From positions 1 to 14,741 of the forward strand of contig JAGOUB010000012.1 in the NCBI GenBank assembly GCA_018061525.1: a DNA stretch of 14,741 bases, written 5' to 3'. Made by a program: the position numbers and the translations under genes. Below the pieces are notes generated by a model that worked only from the letters and a program-made list of their open reading frames with translations, was not told where the DNA came from and did not search any database. Below are positions 14,401-14,741 of the stretch, one piece after another. Positions within the stretch are counted from its first letter, which is position 1. Every line of letters starts with the position of its first letter. This stretch comes from Candidatus Peribacteraceae bacterium (GTDB taxonomy: Bacteria; Patescibacteriota; Gracilibacteria; Peribacterales; Peribacteraceae).

Positions 14401-14558
14401 GTGATACTGACCGCTCCCTCTCCCACGGGGTTCACCACTGTAGCGCTCCCGCCAGCGCTTGGGACCGCCGCATGTGCCACGCCGGCCCAGACGAGCAGGG
14501 TGAGGCATGTAAACCAGCCGGCGGCCATCCGTCGTCGCATTAACAAGAATCGTATCAT
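11472..14558 (-). CDS. SLH-anchored mosaic surface protein with PA14 domain
   Basis: 1028 aa from the ATG at 14558; a GTG at 14600 would add 14 residues ahead of the signal peptide. Domain order: signal peptide 1-30 (Arg-rich, cut after Ala-His-Ala); cadherin/VCBS-like region 31-161; PA14-like domain 171-311 (YGLAATYY start, Thr-Leu-Ser-Asp-Asp-Gly-Val-Arg-Leu-Trp-Val-Asn, Glu-Arg-Gly-Gly-Gly-Glu); large-adhesin repeat 316-435; cadherin-like domain 437-531; fibronectin III/phosphatase-N-like domain 535-627; a Cys-containing region 629-786 ending in a Phe-Ser-Ser-Phe-Ala-Leu-Phe motif; and three SLH units at about 852-913, 918-966 and 973-1025. PA14 domains often bind carbohydrate, and SLH units hold proteins on cell-wall polymers, so this is probably a surface adhesin or S-layer-associated protein. 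Eight or more Cys occur in the second half. No Shine-Dalgarno sequence precedes the start. Confidence 0.9.
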   Translation of the reverse strand: MIRFLLMRRRMAAGWFTCLTLLVWAGVAHAAVPSAGGSATVVNPVGEGAVSITEDAVQPEQANIRLIVPTLTDTDGGTPSKIRILSVDGGTLWDSGGGTITLGSAGTKLTLTAGKLDLRFRPDSNRETNATFSYVVVDVQDETLNSAASTATISITAVNDTPLLQTVSGDTGYGLAATYYINAWDLTGSTYLRIDPTVNFGNDFGVPGLNDENFSVRWTGQVKAPVSGSFTFSTLSDDGVRLWVNDALIINNWTLHGSTVDTSSPVTLTGSQLYDIRMEFYERGGGEVAELRWAYPGQATQIIPQAYLFPATTRPTLNYVSGTASAVIDDGLTITDVDDTTLAGATVSISAGYNAGEDSLLFTNQNGISGAYAAGTLELTGTATVSQYQAALRTVRYANSNANPDTTTRTLTFTVDDGQDGSNSTFRNIDFTAVNTPPVITEGTGTGVTMDEDGSPTAFALTLHATDIDFQVLSWSVSSQAAHGTASASGDGESKAITYIPTADYHGSDSFIVQVSDGSGGTDTITVTVTIRDRTPPVITPVSAVASTSTSVTITWTTDENASTRVNFGPTSAYGTFTTETDTSPRVSSHTKTITGLLPCTTYHYTRISADAAANSTTQAGGTFTTPGCAGEAAVMAGTGTDVIPNSTGSAADITLSGATLQVPPGYVSGNPTCASGAVFQLKSLETAAVKEALGAPTGRDDIVDAMNLSAYCPDATPVTEFDEPLTVIFAYTDGDIENLDEESLSAYRFGSGSTAWEELSCAKLPASNRLTCTTTRFSSFALFGSPIVSAGAAQVVRAGGCRGSNCAAPPTVDVAARRTVTGDASHGAAPTACLAASLPHLDGKLQLPVTDLTVTYDDVPTDAWFACAVREMIDRSIFSGYKDTRGSPTGRYGPEDPITFGQLAKVALLLRGDKEDETSGPRWADGYLAGAKAAGLSVFAGRVDAAAHAPRGMVVRTVLEALNLPLTGGDLPYSDVDPDSPDAAAIATATALGIVSGDDGKDTFRPDAPINRAEVAKIIALALAEPR

Positions 14559-14709
14559 GGACGTTTTTGCAGTTGGAATTGCGGTGGTCGCTAAAATCAC
14601 GATTCACCGTTCTTCAAGGCGCTGGCTGTATCTTTCGGGGATAGTATTTTCACACGGTCAGCGTTGCCTCCATAGAAGGTGGAGAGGAAGGCGGTGGTAT
14701 GATGCGCCC
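14559..14709. promoter_or_regulatory. Divergent intergenic region upstream of the surface protein
   Basis: 151 bases between two divergent starts. On the minus strand a weak -10-like TACTAT (14646-14641) would give a leader of roughly 75 bases for the surface protein, without a good -35 box. A 5-bp stem CTCCA (14668-14672)/TGGAG (14680-14684) is too weak to interpret. The plus-strand promoter is listed separately. Confidence 0.3.
14695..14703 (+). promoter_or_regulatory. Extended -10 promoter, leaderless start of the VOC-family gene
   Basis: TGG-TATGAT (hexamer 14698-14703) is an extended -10 element, followed by GCGCCC and the ATG at 14710. The gap is again 6 bases, so transcription is expected to start at the A of ATG. 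No -35 box is visible. Confidence 0.6.
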
Positions 14710-14741
14710 ATGCAGAAAATCACCCCCCATCTCTGGTTCGA
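14710..14741 (+). CDS. Start of a VOC-family (PhnB/glyoxalase-like) protein, cut by the window end
   Basis: Only ten complete codons are visible, reading MQKITPHLWF. This is nearly the standard opening of PhnB-like '3-demethylubiquinone-9 3-methyltransferase' domain proteins (vicinal oxygen chelate fold), which usually continue Asp-x-x-Ala-Glu-Glu-Ala. The family is metal-binding and functionally mixed, so no reaction can be assigned. The start is supported by the extended -10 box 6 bases upstream. Confidence 0.55.
   Translation, partial: MQKITPHLWF

Noticed and set aside
14668..14684. CTCCA/TGGAG inverted repeat before the VOC-family gene
   Set aside because: Five base pairs with a 7-base loop are expected by chance in this GC-rich region; no link to the promoter geometry.

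Overview
The window is about 60% GC by eye, gene-dense and bacterial, with no rRNA, tRNA, CRISPR array, insertion sequence or phage gene visible. TGA is used as an ordinary stop, which excludes lineages that read UGA as Gly. Three traits together suggest a Candidate Phyla Radiation bacterium near Peregrinibacteria/Peribacteria: a secreted protease with a long poly-Ser linker, an SLH-anchored mosaic surface protein, and almost no Shine-Dalgarno sequences. This placement is inference; no marker gene is present.

Layout. (1) 1-271: 3' end of an unidentified gene with a strong terminator. (2) 270-4380, minus strand: a three-gene cluster in the order 780-aa protein with a C-terminal His/Cys caspase-like (clan CD-type) domain, guanidino-group-modifying enzyme (arginine/agmatine deiminase superfamily), and a protein with two SANT/Myb-like repeats. 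(3) 4381-6078, plus strand: a 23-codon small ORF, two overlapping membrane-protein genes (the second with a bacterial PH domain), an FMN-binding split-barrel protein and a small membrane protein. (4) 6100-7101, minus: membrane-anchored class A beta-lactamase/D,D-peptidase-like serine hydrolase. (5) 7260-8231, plus: secreted trypsin-like protease with poly-Ser linker and a two-Cys C-terminal module. (6) 8302-14558, minus: DUF6166-like protein, MgtA-type P-type ATPase, and a 1028-aa SLH/PA14 surface protein. (7) 14710 onward, plus: first codons of a VOC-family protein.

The main discovery is regulatory. At four ATG codons (4380 minus; 5367, 5863 and 14710 plus) and one possible GTG (1989 minus), a -10-like hexamer ends exactly 6 nt before the start codon. 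This puts the expected transcription start on the first base of the codon, so these mRNAs would be leaderless. No gene in the window has a convincing Shine-Dalgarno sequence.

The most unusual gene set is the caspase-like/deiminase-like/SANT-like cluster. It has its own leaderless promoter, possibly internal ones too, and shares a divergent control region containing a 10-bp-phased direct repeat. The remaining genes look like independent cell-envelope and housekeeping units: secreted protease, surface adhesin, serine hydrolase and Mg2+ transport.
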